From the NCBI RefSeq assembly GCF_009762775.1, contig NZ_CP046401.1:2418001-2482000 (forward strand): a DNA stretch of 64,000 nt, in the 5' to 3' direction. The notes beneath the pieces were generated by a model, which was given only the letters and a program-made list of their open reading frames with translations, was not told where the DNA came from and ran no database searches. This stretch comes from Maribellus comscasis. GTDB lineage: Bacteria; Bacteroidota; Bacteroidia; Bacteroidales; Prolixibacteraceae. The translations under genes and the position numbers were made by a program. The first letter of the stretch is position 1. Each line of letters starts with the position of its first letter. Below are positions 46,568 through 54,934 of the stretch, in pieces.

Positions 46568-46589
46568 TTTTGTAACAATTGATACAAAA
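46568..46589. promoter_or_regulatory. Palindromic operator, probable Crp/Fnr-type (HcpR) site
   Basis: Arms TTTTGTA and TACAAAA flank an 8-base centre; the core reads TTGTAAC-AATT-GATACAA, one mismatch from a perfect palindrome. It lies between the ferredoxin and regulator genes and touches the regulator's start codon. Crp-family dimers bind such sites. Position relative to the hcp operon suits class II activation; position at the regulator start would suit auto-repression (inference). Confidence 0.65.
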
Positions 46590-47275
46590 TGCAACAATTA
46601 GCAGATTTCAGTTTAATTAGTCAATGCCCTGTTTTTCGCGGAATCTCAGAAAACGAAATCATGGAGTTATTAAATAAAATCCACTTTCAGATTAAAAGAT
46701 TCAACAAAGAAGAAATAGTAGCTTATGCGGGAGACACGGTTCAGAATCTTTACATCTTGCTGTCAGGAAGTGTAAAAGGCGAAATGATCGATTACTCCGG
46801 GAAAACAATAAAAATTGAAGATGTAGAGGCATCAAAACCTTTGGCTTCTGCCTTTTTATTTGGGAAAGAAAATAAATTCCCTGTGACAGTAACCGCACTT
46901 GTCGATTTAAAAATACTGGCTATTCCGGTTCCTGAGTTTTTAAAAGTTCTTCAAATGAATACTCAGGTTTTAAAAAACTACCTGAACAGTATTTCAACGC
47001 GAACACAGTTTCTCTCGCAAAAATTACATTTCCTGAGCTTTAAAACCATTCGTGAAAAAGTAGCTCATTTTCTTTTAACAAGAGCTGAAGACAAATTTCA
47101 TTCGATTGAATTAAAAAACACACAACAGCAACTGGCCGACCTTTTTGGTGTAACCCGTCCTTCTCTGGCCCGCATTTTTGGAGAAATGCAAAAGGAAGGA
47201 CTTATAAAGATTGAACGGAAAACAGTTACTTTGCTCAACAAAGAAAAATTGAATGAATTACTGATAAATGGATAA
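46589..47275 (+). CDS. hcpR: Crp/Fnr-family regulator (HcpR-like)
   Basis: The 228-residue protein has an N-terminal cyclic-nucleotide-binding-type beta-roll (LYILLSGSVKGEMI, then ASAFLFGKENKFPVTVTA) and a C-terminal HTH (QQLADLFGVTRPSLARIFGEM, about residues 175-195). There are no Cys for an Fnr-type cluster at the N-terminus. Divergent placement from ferredoxin-hcp is the typical arrangement of HcpR, the nitrosative-stress regulator known in anaerobes. Its stop overlaps the start of pgeF by 8 bp. The symbol is by context. Confidence 0.8.
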   Translation: MQQLADFSLISQCPVFRGISENEIMELLNKIHFQIKRFNKEEIVAYAGDTVQNLYILLSGSVKGEMIDYSGKTIKIEDVEASKPLASAFLFGKENKFPVTVTALVDLKILAIPVPEFLKVLQMNTQVLKNYLNSISTRTQFLSQKLHFLSFKTIREKVAHFLLTRAEDKFHSIELKNTQQQLADLFGVTRPSLARIFGEMQKEGLIKIERKTVTLLNKEKLNELLING

Positions 47276-48014
47276 CAGGCTTATTTTTTACCCAATATTT
47301 AAACCGCACAAAAACCTGGTGGCCTTTACAACCGTAAAAAAAACGTTTGCCCACCCTGCCCCTAGATTTACAGGAGACACACCGGAAATATTTATCGAAA
47401 ACCGGGAACAACTTGCTTCAATTCTGGAAATAAACCCCTCTCAATTGGTTTTCCCAAGGCAAACACATACCAGTTGTGTGGCAAAACTTTCAGAAAAACC
47501 TAAAAAAGAAATTAAAGAGACCGATGCTTTGCTGACCAATAGGAAAAATATTTGTTTGTGCGTGCAAACAGCAGATTGTGTACCTGTTTTACTTTTCGAC
47601 CCGGTTGAAAATGTAATATCTGCAATTCATGCAGGTTGGCGGGGCACAGTTAATAAAATCGTTGAGGTTGCGGTTCAAAAGATGCAGGCAAATTACAAAT
47701 CAAAACCTGAAAATATTTTGGCGGTCATTGGTCCGTCAATCGGCCCGGAAGTATATGAGGTAGGGAGAGAAGTAGTTGAAGCAGCGCAAAAGAACATCCC
47801 GCAATCTGAAAAAACCTTACACAAAAATTTAAACGGAAAATTCCATTTTAATTTATGGGAAGCCAACCGACTGCTTCTTCTATGCCATGGGTTAAAAACC
47901 AAAAATATTAGTATAGCAGAAGAATGCACTTTTACAAAAACTGAAAAATATTTTTCTGCCCGAAAAGAAGGTGTCGATACCGGAAGAATAGTTACCGGAA
48001 TTATGCTAATCTAA
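47268..48014 (+). CDS. pgeF: PgeF/YfiH-family protein (polyphenol oxidase/purine nucleoside phosphorylase)
   Basis: The 248-residue protein has the three zinc ligands of the YfiH fold: His67 (RQTHTS), Cys104 (TADCVP) and His121 (IHAGWRG). The family is reported to act in peptidoglycan editing and as purine nucleoside phosphorylase. It overlaps the regulator gene by 8 bp, implying co-translation. Any functional link to nitrosative stress is not apparent. Confidence 0.9.
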   Translation: MDNRLIFYPIFKPHKNLVAFTTVKKTFAHPAPRFTGDTPEIFIENREQLASILEINPSQLVFPRQTHTSCVAKLSEKPKKEIKETDALLTNRKNICLCVQTADCVPVLLFDPVENVISAIHAGWRGTVNKIVEVAVQKMQANYKSKPENILAVIGPSIGPEVYEVGREVVEAAQKNIPQSEKTLHKNLNGKFHFNLWEANRLLLLCHGLKTKNISIAEECTFTKTEKYFSARKEGVDTGRIVTGIMLI

Positions 48015-48064
48015 ATTGCAACTAAACAAAAGAAATATCTTTACTCTACCAATTTATATTCACA

Positions 48065-49033
48065 ATGAAAAGATTTAACCGCAAACATTCGAAGGGAAAA
48101 TACCTAATCGCCTTTTTGATTTACAACCTATTATTTTTAACAACTATTTATGCGCAGGAAGTTGTGTACTGGCAAGGAATATCAGTTAAAAATCCGGCAG
48201 CAATTGGAACACCCTCTGATTGGATTTTTGGAAACTACCTTTTTACCAACTTGAATAAACTTACTTCCGGCGACGAAAAAGGACCTACCGGATGGGCAAT
48301 GGGAGCCGACTACCAAATTTCACCTGAAACAGGCTCAGTTGGTATGACGTATACTAACACCCAAATGGGTAAAGAGAAAGCAAATCAATTGGAAATGAGT
48401 TATGCATATTCATTCCCGTTTGAAAATGGAATTTTGAATGGTGGCCTCTCCTTCGGCTTGCAAAAATAGGAGAGTGAATTTACTCAATATCAGCTTTATA
48501 ATCCTGATGATCCTTATGGTTATAGCTCAGACGGATATAGTTATGAATATAACTACAATTCAGTTGACTATTTTCAAGACATGACAAATAAACAGCTCAA
48601 AACCGGAATCGGATTATTTTACAATTCGCCAAAATTTGATATTGGACTTAGTACGGTGAGGTACTTTGAGTTGGAAGAAACCAATGCAACCGAAGCTTAT
48701 AATTACAGCGTTGATTACACATCAAACTTTATTACAGTACTTGGAAATTATCGTTTTAATATTCAAAACAAACTTACAATTGAACCCAATATAATGGTCG
48801 ATTTTTTTGAAGACTATACAGATTTTTATCCGGGAATATTTTTAAAGTTTGATGATTTTGTTTGGGCAGGATACAACAATATAAATATTAATGATTTGCA
48901 CTCTCTATTCCTGGGATTTGATATTGCAAAAATGTTCAGAGTTGGTTACGCTTATGATTTCACTAAAATATTTAATGACAAAAGCCTAAACGTCCATGAA
49001 TTTATTATAGGATTCCGGCTCGATGCCATCTAA
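48065..49033 (+). pseudogene. PorP/SprF-like outer-membrane protein gene interrupted by an in-frame TAG
   Basis: The first part (134 codons) starts with a signal peptide ending TIYAQEV and a PorP/SprF-like WQGISVKNPAAIG. It stops at TAG (48467-48469) after GGLSFGLQK, and the same frame continues with ESEFTQYQLYN and a typical PorP/SprF C-terminus (FRVGYAYDFTKIF...HEFIIGFRL) to 49033. There is no frameshift; one base makes a stop. The total of about 322 codons fits the family. The change could be a true nonsense mutation, a sequencing error, or readthrough. The second part has an internal ATG at 48581 but no signal peptide. Confidence 0.75.
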
Positions 49034-49136
49034 AAAAATCTTAAAATCCTTGTCATATAATCCATTTTAGTTCAAAACAATTATCTTCGCAACAGTTAAT
49101 TTTCCAGACTTTATTTTTGAAAGAAAAAAGTAGCAA

Positions 49137-52100
49137 ATGAAGAAATATACCTTGTTTAACAACGCATTTGGCTGGATAAGTTTTGTTATCGCAGCCGTTG
49201 TTTATTTACTGACAATTGAACCCACAGTAAGCTTTTGGGATTGTGGTGAATTTATTACCACATCGTTTAAAATGGAAGTTGGTCACCCGCCCGGAGCACC
49301 ATTTTTTATGATTCTGGGACGCTTTTTCACCTTGTTTGGGGGAGGTGCTCAAAATGCGGCAATCATGGTAAACGTAATGTCGGCTTTGGCCAGCGCATTT
49401 ACAATCATGTTTTTGTTTTGGACGATTACCCATCTGGCAAAAAAACTTGTAAGGTCGGATGATGAACTTTCACTTGGACAAATAATAGCTATTGTTGCCA
49501 GTGGTTTTGTCGGTGCAATGGCTTATGCTTTTTCAGATACTTTTTGGTTTTCGGCAGTTGAAGGAGAGGTCTACGGGACTTCTTCATTAATGACAGCTAT
49601 TGTATTTTGGGCAATTCTAAAATGGGAAAATGTGGCAGACCAACCGAATGCAAACCGATGGCTTATCCTTATTTCATATATTATCGGTCTTTCTGTTGGC
49701 GTTCACCTTTTAAACCTGCTCGCCATTCCTGCTATTGCTTTTGTCTATTATTTCAAAAAATACGATGTAACCCGAAACGGTTTAATTTATGCCGGTGTTG
49801 TATCATTCGTTTTACTAGCTGGAATCATGTACGGAATTATTCCGGGAGTAGTAACAATAGGCTCCTGGTTTGAGTTGCTGTTTGTAAACACCTTCGGACT
49901 TCCGTATCATTCAGGACTTCTGTTTTATATCACCGCTCTTGTGGCTGCCATGGCATTTGGAATCTATTATTCCTACAAAAAGCAAAGAGTGCTTTTGAAT
50001 ACGATATTAACCGGTGTCGCTGTCATTTTGTTAGGTTATTCTTCATTCGCACTTATTATTATTCGTTCGAATGCCAAACCTCCAATGGATCAAAATAGTC
50101 CTAATAATACGTTTTCTTTACTCAGCTACCTCAACAGAGAACAATATGGAGCGCGGCCATTACTTTACGGTCAGTACTTCAACTCTCCCTACGATTCCAG
50201 AGAGCGTTTTACCGATGGGAAACCTGTTTACTCACAAATTGATGGAAAATACGTTGTTACCTATCATAAGCCTGTCCCAAATTACGACGATAATTTTGAA
50301 ACAATTTTCCCCCGAATGTGGAGTTCAATGGAAGAAACTCATGCGGAAGATTACCAAAAATGGGCAGATATAAAAGGAACGCGTATGCAATACAGAAATG
50401 AACGCGGAGAAATGGAAACGTTAATTAAACCTACATTTGGCGAAAATCTGAAATTCTTTTTCCGCTATCAGGTAAATTACATGTACTTCCGGTATTTTAT
50501 GTGGAATTTTGCCGGTCGCCAAAACGATATTCAGGGCCATGGAAGTAAGATTTACGGAAACTGGTTAAGTGGGGTTAAGTTTATTGATGAAATGCGTTTA
50601 GGTGATCAGGATGATTTGCCAGCTCGTTTTGCAAACAATAAAGCGAGAAATACATATTACTTCTTTCCTTTAATTTTGGGTATTCTCGGCATTATTTATC
50701 AATACAAAAAAGGAAAGAAAGGCAAAGAAGGGCTGTGGCTTGTTTTTCTGTTGTTTTTTATGACCGGCCTTGCTATTGTAGTTTACCTGAACCAATACCC
50801 GCACCAACCCCGAGAACGGGATTACGCTTACGCCGGGTCGTTTTATGCATTTACTATTTGGATTGGGCTGGGTGTTTTGGCAATTTACGAAGCGCTAAAA
50901 AAATACATTCCCGAAAATATTTCTGCTGGAGTGGCAGGAGTTGCAACATTAATACTGGTCCCCGGAATTATGGCAGCCCAAAACTGGGACGATCATGACC
51001 GTTCAGGAAGATACACTGCCCGTGATCTGGGAGCAAACTACCTTAAAACATGTCAACCGGGAGGAATAATTTTTACAAACGGAGACAATGATACTTTCCC
51101 TCTCTGGTATAACCAGGACGTAGAAGGTGTCCGCACCGACGTAAGAGTATGTAACCTGAGCTATCTGCAAACCGACTGGTATATCGATCAGATGCAAAGA
51201 AAAGCCTATGATTCTGATCCGGTTCCGTTTTCCATGTCGCTTGACCAATATCGTCAGGGAACAAGAGATTTAATATATATTTTTGACAATCCAAGAATAT
51301 CAAGAAAAACTGTCGGGCTTAAAGAAGCGATTAATTTTATTGCTGACGATAATCCTGCGACAAAACTTCAGCAGGCAGAAAACGCGGCTTATATTCCTAA
51401 AAAAATACTCACTTTTAAAATAGATAAAGAAGCGGTAATCAAAAACAATGTAGTTCGCCCTGAAGATTACGACAAGATCGTTGATACAATAACCATCGAT
51501 CTATCCAACAGAAGTTATATTTCGAAGGATGAAATGATGATTCTTGATCTTCTGGCCACAAACAACTGGGAACGACCAATTTACTGGGCAATAACAGTGG
51601 GAAGCAGCAAGTATCTTAATCTTTACAATTATTTCCAGGTTGAAGGTTTTGCCTATCGTTTTGTACCAATAAAAGGAGAAAGCTCGCCGCAAACCATTCA
51701 GTATGGAAGAGTTGCAACGAATCTCATGTACGATAATTTAATGAACAAGTTTGAATACGGAAACATGAACGACCCGGATATATATATCGATGAGAACAAT
51801 GCCCGGATGATGACCAACATAAGAAACTCCTTTAACCGCCTTGCCCGTGCATTGGTTGAGGAGGGGAAAAAAGACTCGGCAATTGCGGTTATCGACCGGA
51901 GTCTTGAATTAATTCCAAACGAAATTGTTCAATATGAATATTTTGCGATGGAACTTGCCGAAACCTATTTTGCTGCGGGTGCTTCCGAAAAGGGGAAAGA
52001 AATGGTTACAACAGCTTTTGATGTTTTTAACAACGAGTTGTCTTACTTTCTTTTGCTTGAACCGCAAATCAGAAACACCCAGGATGTAAATGAAGAAATT

Positions 52101-52223
52101 CAGAGAAATATTTTCTACCTCCAAAAAATGGAACGGATGGTAAGACTGGATGGTGATACAGAATTTTCAAAAAAGATTTCCGATACCATTCAGCTTTATT
52201 TCGAAAGATACAATGCAAGTTAA
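49137..52223 (+). CDS. DUF2723 large membrane protein
   Basis: The 1028-residue protein begins with the hallmark of the family, YLLTIEPTVSFWDCGEFI, followed by GHPPGAPFF. It has about a dozen N-terminal membrane helices, a further cluster around residues 505-600 and a soluble C-terminal third with TPR-like helices. The family is widespread in Bacteroidota and resembles GT-C glycosyltransferases such as protein O-mannosyltransferases, but its reaction is not settled here. A 13-base A-rich stretch precedes the start, and a strong terminator follows. Confidence 0.88.
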   Translation: MKKYTLFNNAFGWISFVIAAVVYLLTIEPTVSFWDCGEFITTSFKMEVGHPPGAPFFMILGRFFTLFGGGAQNAAIMVNVMSALASAFTIMFLFWTITHLAKKLVRSDDELSLGQIIAIVASGFVGAMAYAFSDTFWFSAVEGEVYGTSSLMTAIVFWAILKWENVADQPNANRWLILISYIIGLSVGVHLLNLLAIPAIAFVYYFKKYDVTRNGLIYAGVVSFVLLAGIMYGIIPGVVTIGSWFELLFVNTFGLPYHSGLLFYITALVAAMAFGIYYSYKKQRVLLNTILTGVAVILLGYSSFALIIIRSNAKPPMDQNSPNNTFSLLSYLNREQYGARPLLYGQYFNSPYDSRERFTDGKPVYSQIDGKYVVTYHKPVPNYDDNFETIFPRMWSSMEETHAEDYQKWADIKGTRMQYRNERGEMETLIKPTFGENLKFFFRYQVNYMYFRYFMWNFAGRQNDIQGHGSKIYGNWLSGVKFIDEMRLGDQDDLPARFANNKARNTYYFFPLILGILGIIYQYKKGKKGKEGLWLVFLLFFMTGLAIVVYLNQYPHQPRERDYAYAGSFYAFTIWIGLGVLAIYEALKKYIPENISAGVAGVATLILVPGIMAAQNWDDHDRSGRYTARDLGANYLKTCQPGGIIFTNGDNDTFPLWYNQDVEGVRTDVRVCNLSYLQTDWYIDQMQRKAYDSDPVPFSMSLDQYRQGTRDLIYIFDNPRISRKTVGLKEAINFIADDNPATKLQQAENAAYIPKKILTFKIDKEAVIKNNVVRPEDYDKIVDTITIDLSNRSYISKDEMMILDLLATNNWERPIYWAITVGSSKYLNLYNYFQVEGFAYRFVPIKGESSPQTIQYGRVATNLMYDNLMNKFEYGNMNDPDIYIDENNARMMTNIRNSFNRLARALVEEGKKDSAIAVIDRSLELIPNEIVQYEYFAMELAETYFAAGASEKGKEMVTTAFDVFNNELSYFLLLEPQIRNTQDVNEEIQRNIFYLQKMERMVRLDGDTEFSKKISDTIQLYFERYNAS

Positions 52224-52243
52224 TTTTGTATGATATTTTACCC

Positions 52244-52281
52244 AAAAATGCCAGATTGAAATCATTCGGTCTGGCATTTTT
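52244..52281 (+). terminator. Rho-independent terminator after the DUF2723 gene
   Basis: A perfect 12-bp stem (52244-52255 with 52270-52281) with GCC core, a 14-base loop and a following T-rich tract lies 21 bp after the stop codon. Confidence 0.85.
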
Positions 52282-52324
52282 ATTTTGTTAGCAGAAATAA
52301 TTAAATTGCTGCAAAAATCATAAA

Positions 52325-52534
52325 ATGGAAAAAATAACAGGCTCATCTCAAAACATTGTTGTTTTTGTTATCTACCTCGTTCTAATTATTTTAGCCATCG
52401 CATTAATATTGAAAAACGAAAAAAAGACACATCGTGTTCTCTGGCTGATGGTTGTAATTCTATTTCCCTATATCGGGTCGGTAATTTATCTTCTGAAATA
52501 TCTCCTCACCAAAAGGAATAACTTATATCGCTAA
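52325..52534 (+). CDS. Small PLDc_N-type membrane protein
   Basis: The 69-residue protein has two membrane helices (about 11-31 and 40-60), with HRVLWLMVVILFPYIGSVIYLLKYL matching the PLDc_N domain seen at the N-terminus of cardiolipin synthases and in small stand-alone proteins. Its own function is unknown. It lies alone between a terminator and the purD promoter. Confidence 0.7.
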   Translation: MEKITGSSQNIVVFVIYLVLIILAIALILKNEKKTHRVLWLMVVILFPYIGSVIYLLKYLLTKRNNLYR

Positions 52535-52613
52535 GACAAAATCTTGGAACAAAAACTTTTCAGCGTCGCCTGATTAAATTGCTAAAAAGTTAACCTCTAC
52601 ACAACGTTGTTTT

Positions 52614-52645
52614 TTTGAATACGACTAAATAAAAACTTATCTTCA
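52614..52645 (+). promoter_or_regulatory. Candidate promoter of the purD operon
   Basis: TTTG (52614-52617), 20 bases, then TATCTTCA (52638-52645) fits the Bacteroidota pattern TTTG-N19/20-TAnnTTTG with two mismatches in the -7 part. It lies 27 bp before the purD start. Confidence 0.45.
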
Positions 52646-52671
52646 CGAATAAATTTCAAAAATATTTTTCG

Positions 52672-53940
52672 ATGAACATTTTGGTGATTGGTTCCGGAGG
52701 ACGGGAACATGCGTTAGGATGGAAAATTAAACAAAGCGACAAAGTAGAAAACCTGTTTTTTGTTCCCGGGAACGCGGGAACATCTGAAATTGGAACAAAT
52801 CTGGAAGGGAACGTTAGCGATTTCGCAGAAATAAAAAGTCTGATACTTGACAATCAAATCGACTTGGTCGTTGTTGGCCCGGAGGTTCCTCTTGTTGAAG
52901 GTATCCACGACTATTTTGCAAGTCAGCCGGAATTAAAAAACTTAAAAGTAGTTGGCCCAAAAAAAACGGGGGCGATGTTGGAAGGCAGCAAAGATTTTGC
53001 GAAAGATTTCATGCTGAAATATAACATTCCCACAGCAAAATACTTTACTGTTTCTCCCGGAAATATTAAAGAAGGTATCGCCTTCCTGAAAACAATGAAA
53101 TCGCCTTATGTTTTGAAAGCTGACGGGCTGGCCGCCGGAAAAGGTGTGCTTATCATCGATTCGTTGGAGGAAGCTGAAAAATCGTTAAATGAAATGCTTG
53201 ATGGCCAGTTTGGAGCGGCCAGTGCAAAAGTGGTCATCGAGGAATTTTTAAGTGGTGTAGAAGTATCGGTTTTTGTAATTACCGATGGAAAAAACTATAA
53301 AATTTTACCCGAAGCAAAAGATTACAAACGTATAGGAGAGGGAGACACCGGTCTCAACACTGGCGGAATGGGTGCAATTACACCGGTTCCATTTGCAACT
53401 CCCGAATTTATGGAGAAAGTTGAAAAAGGTATTATTCAGCCTACTGTTGATGGCCTTCAAAAAGAAAATATTGAATACAACGGCTTTATTTTTTTCGGGC
53501 TTATTAATGTAAATGGAGATCCTTATGTAATTGAATACAATGTCAGGATGGGTGACCCGGAAACAGAGGCGGTAATGTTGCGTGTAAAATCAGATTTTGT
53601 CGATTTACTGGAAGGTGCTGCAACCGGAACATTAAACAATAAAAATATTGAGATTGACACAAGAACTGCAGTAACTGTAATGCTCGTTTCAGGCGGCTAT
53701 CCCGGAGGTTACAAAAAAGGAAAAATTATTTCGGGAACCGATAAAGCGGAAAACAGTATTGTTTTTCATGCGGGAACCAAAACCGACAACGGTAATGTGG
53801 TCACTGCAGGAGGTCGGGTTATCTCAATTAGTTCTTACGGCAACTCAATGCAAGAGGCCCTGGAAACTTCGTATAAAAATGCAGAAGTCATTTGCTTCGA
53901 CAAAAAATATTACCGGAAAGATTTAGGTTTCGACCTATAA
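52672..53940 (+). CDS. purD: Phosphoribosylamine-glycine ligase
   Basis: The 422-residue ATP-grasp enzyme starts with GSGGREHA (residues 7-14), then VVGPEVPLVEGI, KADGLAAGKGV, GDTGLNTGGMGA and RMGDPETE, all diagnostic of PurD. It makes GAR from phosphoribosylamine, glycine and ATP in purine synthesis. The DUF6427 gene follows 3 bp after it, so the two are probably co-transcribed. Confidence 0.97.
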   Translation: MNILVIGSGGREHALGWKIKQSDKVENLFFVPGNAGTSEIGTNLEGNVSDFAEIKSLILDNQIDLVVVGPEVPLVEGIHDYFASQPELKNLKVVGPKKTGAMLEGSKDFAKDFMLKYNIPTAKYFTVSPGNIKEGIAFLKTMKSPYVLKADGLAAGKGVLIIDSLEEAEKSLNEMLDGQFGAASAKVVIEEFLSGVEVSVFVITDGKNYKILPEAKDYKRIGEGDTGLNTGGMGAITPVPFATPEFMEKVEKGIIQPTVDGLQKENIEYNGFIFFGLINVNGDPYVIEYNVRMGDPETEAVMLRVKSDFVDLLEGAATGTLNNKNIEIDTRTAVTVMLVSGGYPGGYKKGKIISGTDKAENSIVFHAGTKTDNGNVVTAGGRVISISSYGNSMQEALETSYKNAEVICFDKKYYRKDLGFDL

Positions 53941-53943
53941 CAA

Positions 53944-54933
53944 ATGATACTAAGAATATTAAAATCAAACCGACCAGTAAATTACCTGCTAACAACTCTG
54001 TTTGGGCTCATTCTTTGGAGTGCGAGTCTGATGAAGCCATACCTGTACTCCTTTTACAACGGAGAAAGTAATAATATTCTTTACAAGCCTATCCATGAAT
54101 TTTTGAAAAACAATTTAATTGCTGAAAGTATTATATCGCTTGTATTGGTGCTTCTGCTGGCTTTTCTTATCCAGTTGTTAAATACTCAGTATGCATTTAT
54201 TCGGATAAGAACAATGTTACCGGCACCACTTTTTGTTTTGATAATAGGTGGTTTAACCGACATACACACCTTGCATCCGGTATATTTTGCGGCTATTTTT
54301 TTACTGTTGGCCATTTACCGTCTATTTAGCGCCTTCGATGTTCAGCGTCCTTACTCAGCAGCTTTCGATTCCGGCTTTTTCCTTGGGGTTGGTGCTTTGT
54401 TCTATTTCGACATTATTTTGCTTTTTCCTGCCTTTCTTGCCGGAACAGCTATTTTAAGCAGAGAATCAAACTGGAGAAATTTTACAATCAATATTATCGG
54501 ATTATTGCTGCCATTCTTCTTTGCTCTCAGCTATGGTGTTTTTACCGAACAGCTTATGGAACTTCTCAAAACATTTGAGCAAAACATCATTTCCGTCAAT
54601 AATCATTTTAAAATGAATTTGTACCTGCAATTTTTTCTTGCTTTTCTTATTTTGTTTACTGTTCTGGGTTCTGCAAAGCTTATTCAGCAATATGATACGA
54701 AAAAAGTTAGCTCAAGAAAATATTTTAATGTATTGCTTCTCATCTTTCTGTTTTCATTGGCAGGATTTATTCTTGTTCCTCCTGTTTCGCAGGAAATGCT
54801 TGTAATATTAGCGATACCGATTTGTTTTCTGGTAACCAATTTTTTTGTTTTTCTGAAAAGCAGGTTTTGGGGTGAGTTTCTGATTTACTTACTGATAGGG
54901 ATTGTCTTTTCCCTGCAAATAACAGCATTTTAA
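53944..54933 (+). CDS. DUF6427 family membrane protein
   Basis: The 329-residue protein has about ten hydrophobic helices; motifs include FNGES-type loop SFYNGESNNILYKPIHEFL and YRLFSAFDVQRPYSAAFDSGFFLG. It looks like the Bacteroidota family DUF6427, often next to purD or carbamoyltransferase genes. Its function is unknown. It is tightly packed between purD (3 bp) and the carbamoyltransferase gene (1 bp). Confidence 0.75.
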   Translation: MILRILKSNRPVNYLLTTLFGLILWSASLMKPYLYSFYNGESNNILYKPIHEFLKNNLIAESIISLVLVLLLAFLIQLLNTQYAFIRIRTMLPAPLFVLIIGGLTDIHTLHPVYFAAIFLLLAIYRLFSAFDVQRPYSAAFDSGFFLGVGALFYFDIILLFPAFLAGTAILSRESNWRNFTINIIGLLLPFFFALSYGVFTEQLMELLKTFEQNIISVNNHFKMNLYLQFFLAFLILFTVLGSAKLIQQYDTKKVSSRKYFNVLLLIFLFSLAGFILVPPVSQEMLVILAIPICFLVTNFFVFLKSRFWGEFLIYLLIGIVFSLQITAF

Positions 54934-54934
54934 G

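Noticed and set aside
52535..52671. Purine riboswitch before purD
   Set aside because: The 137-bp gap is taken up by a probable promoter and only about 27 bases remain before the start; no conserved riboswitch core was seen.
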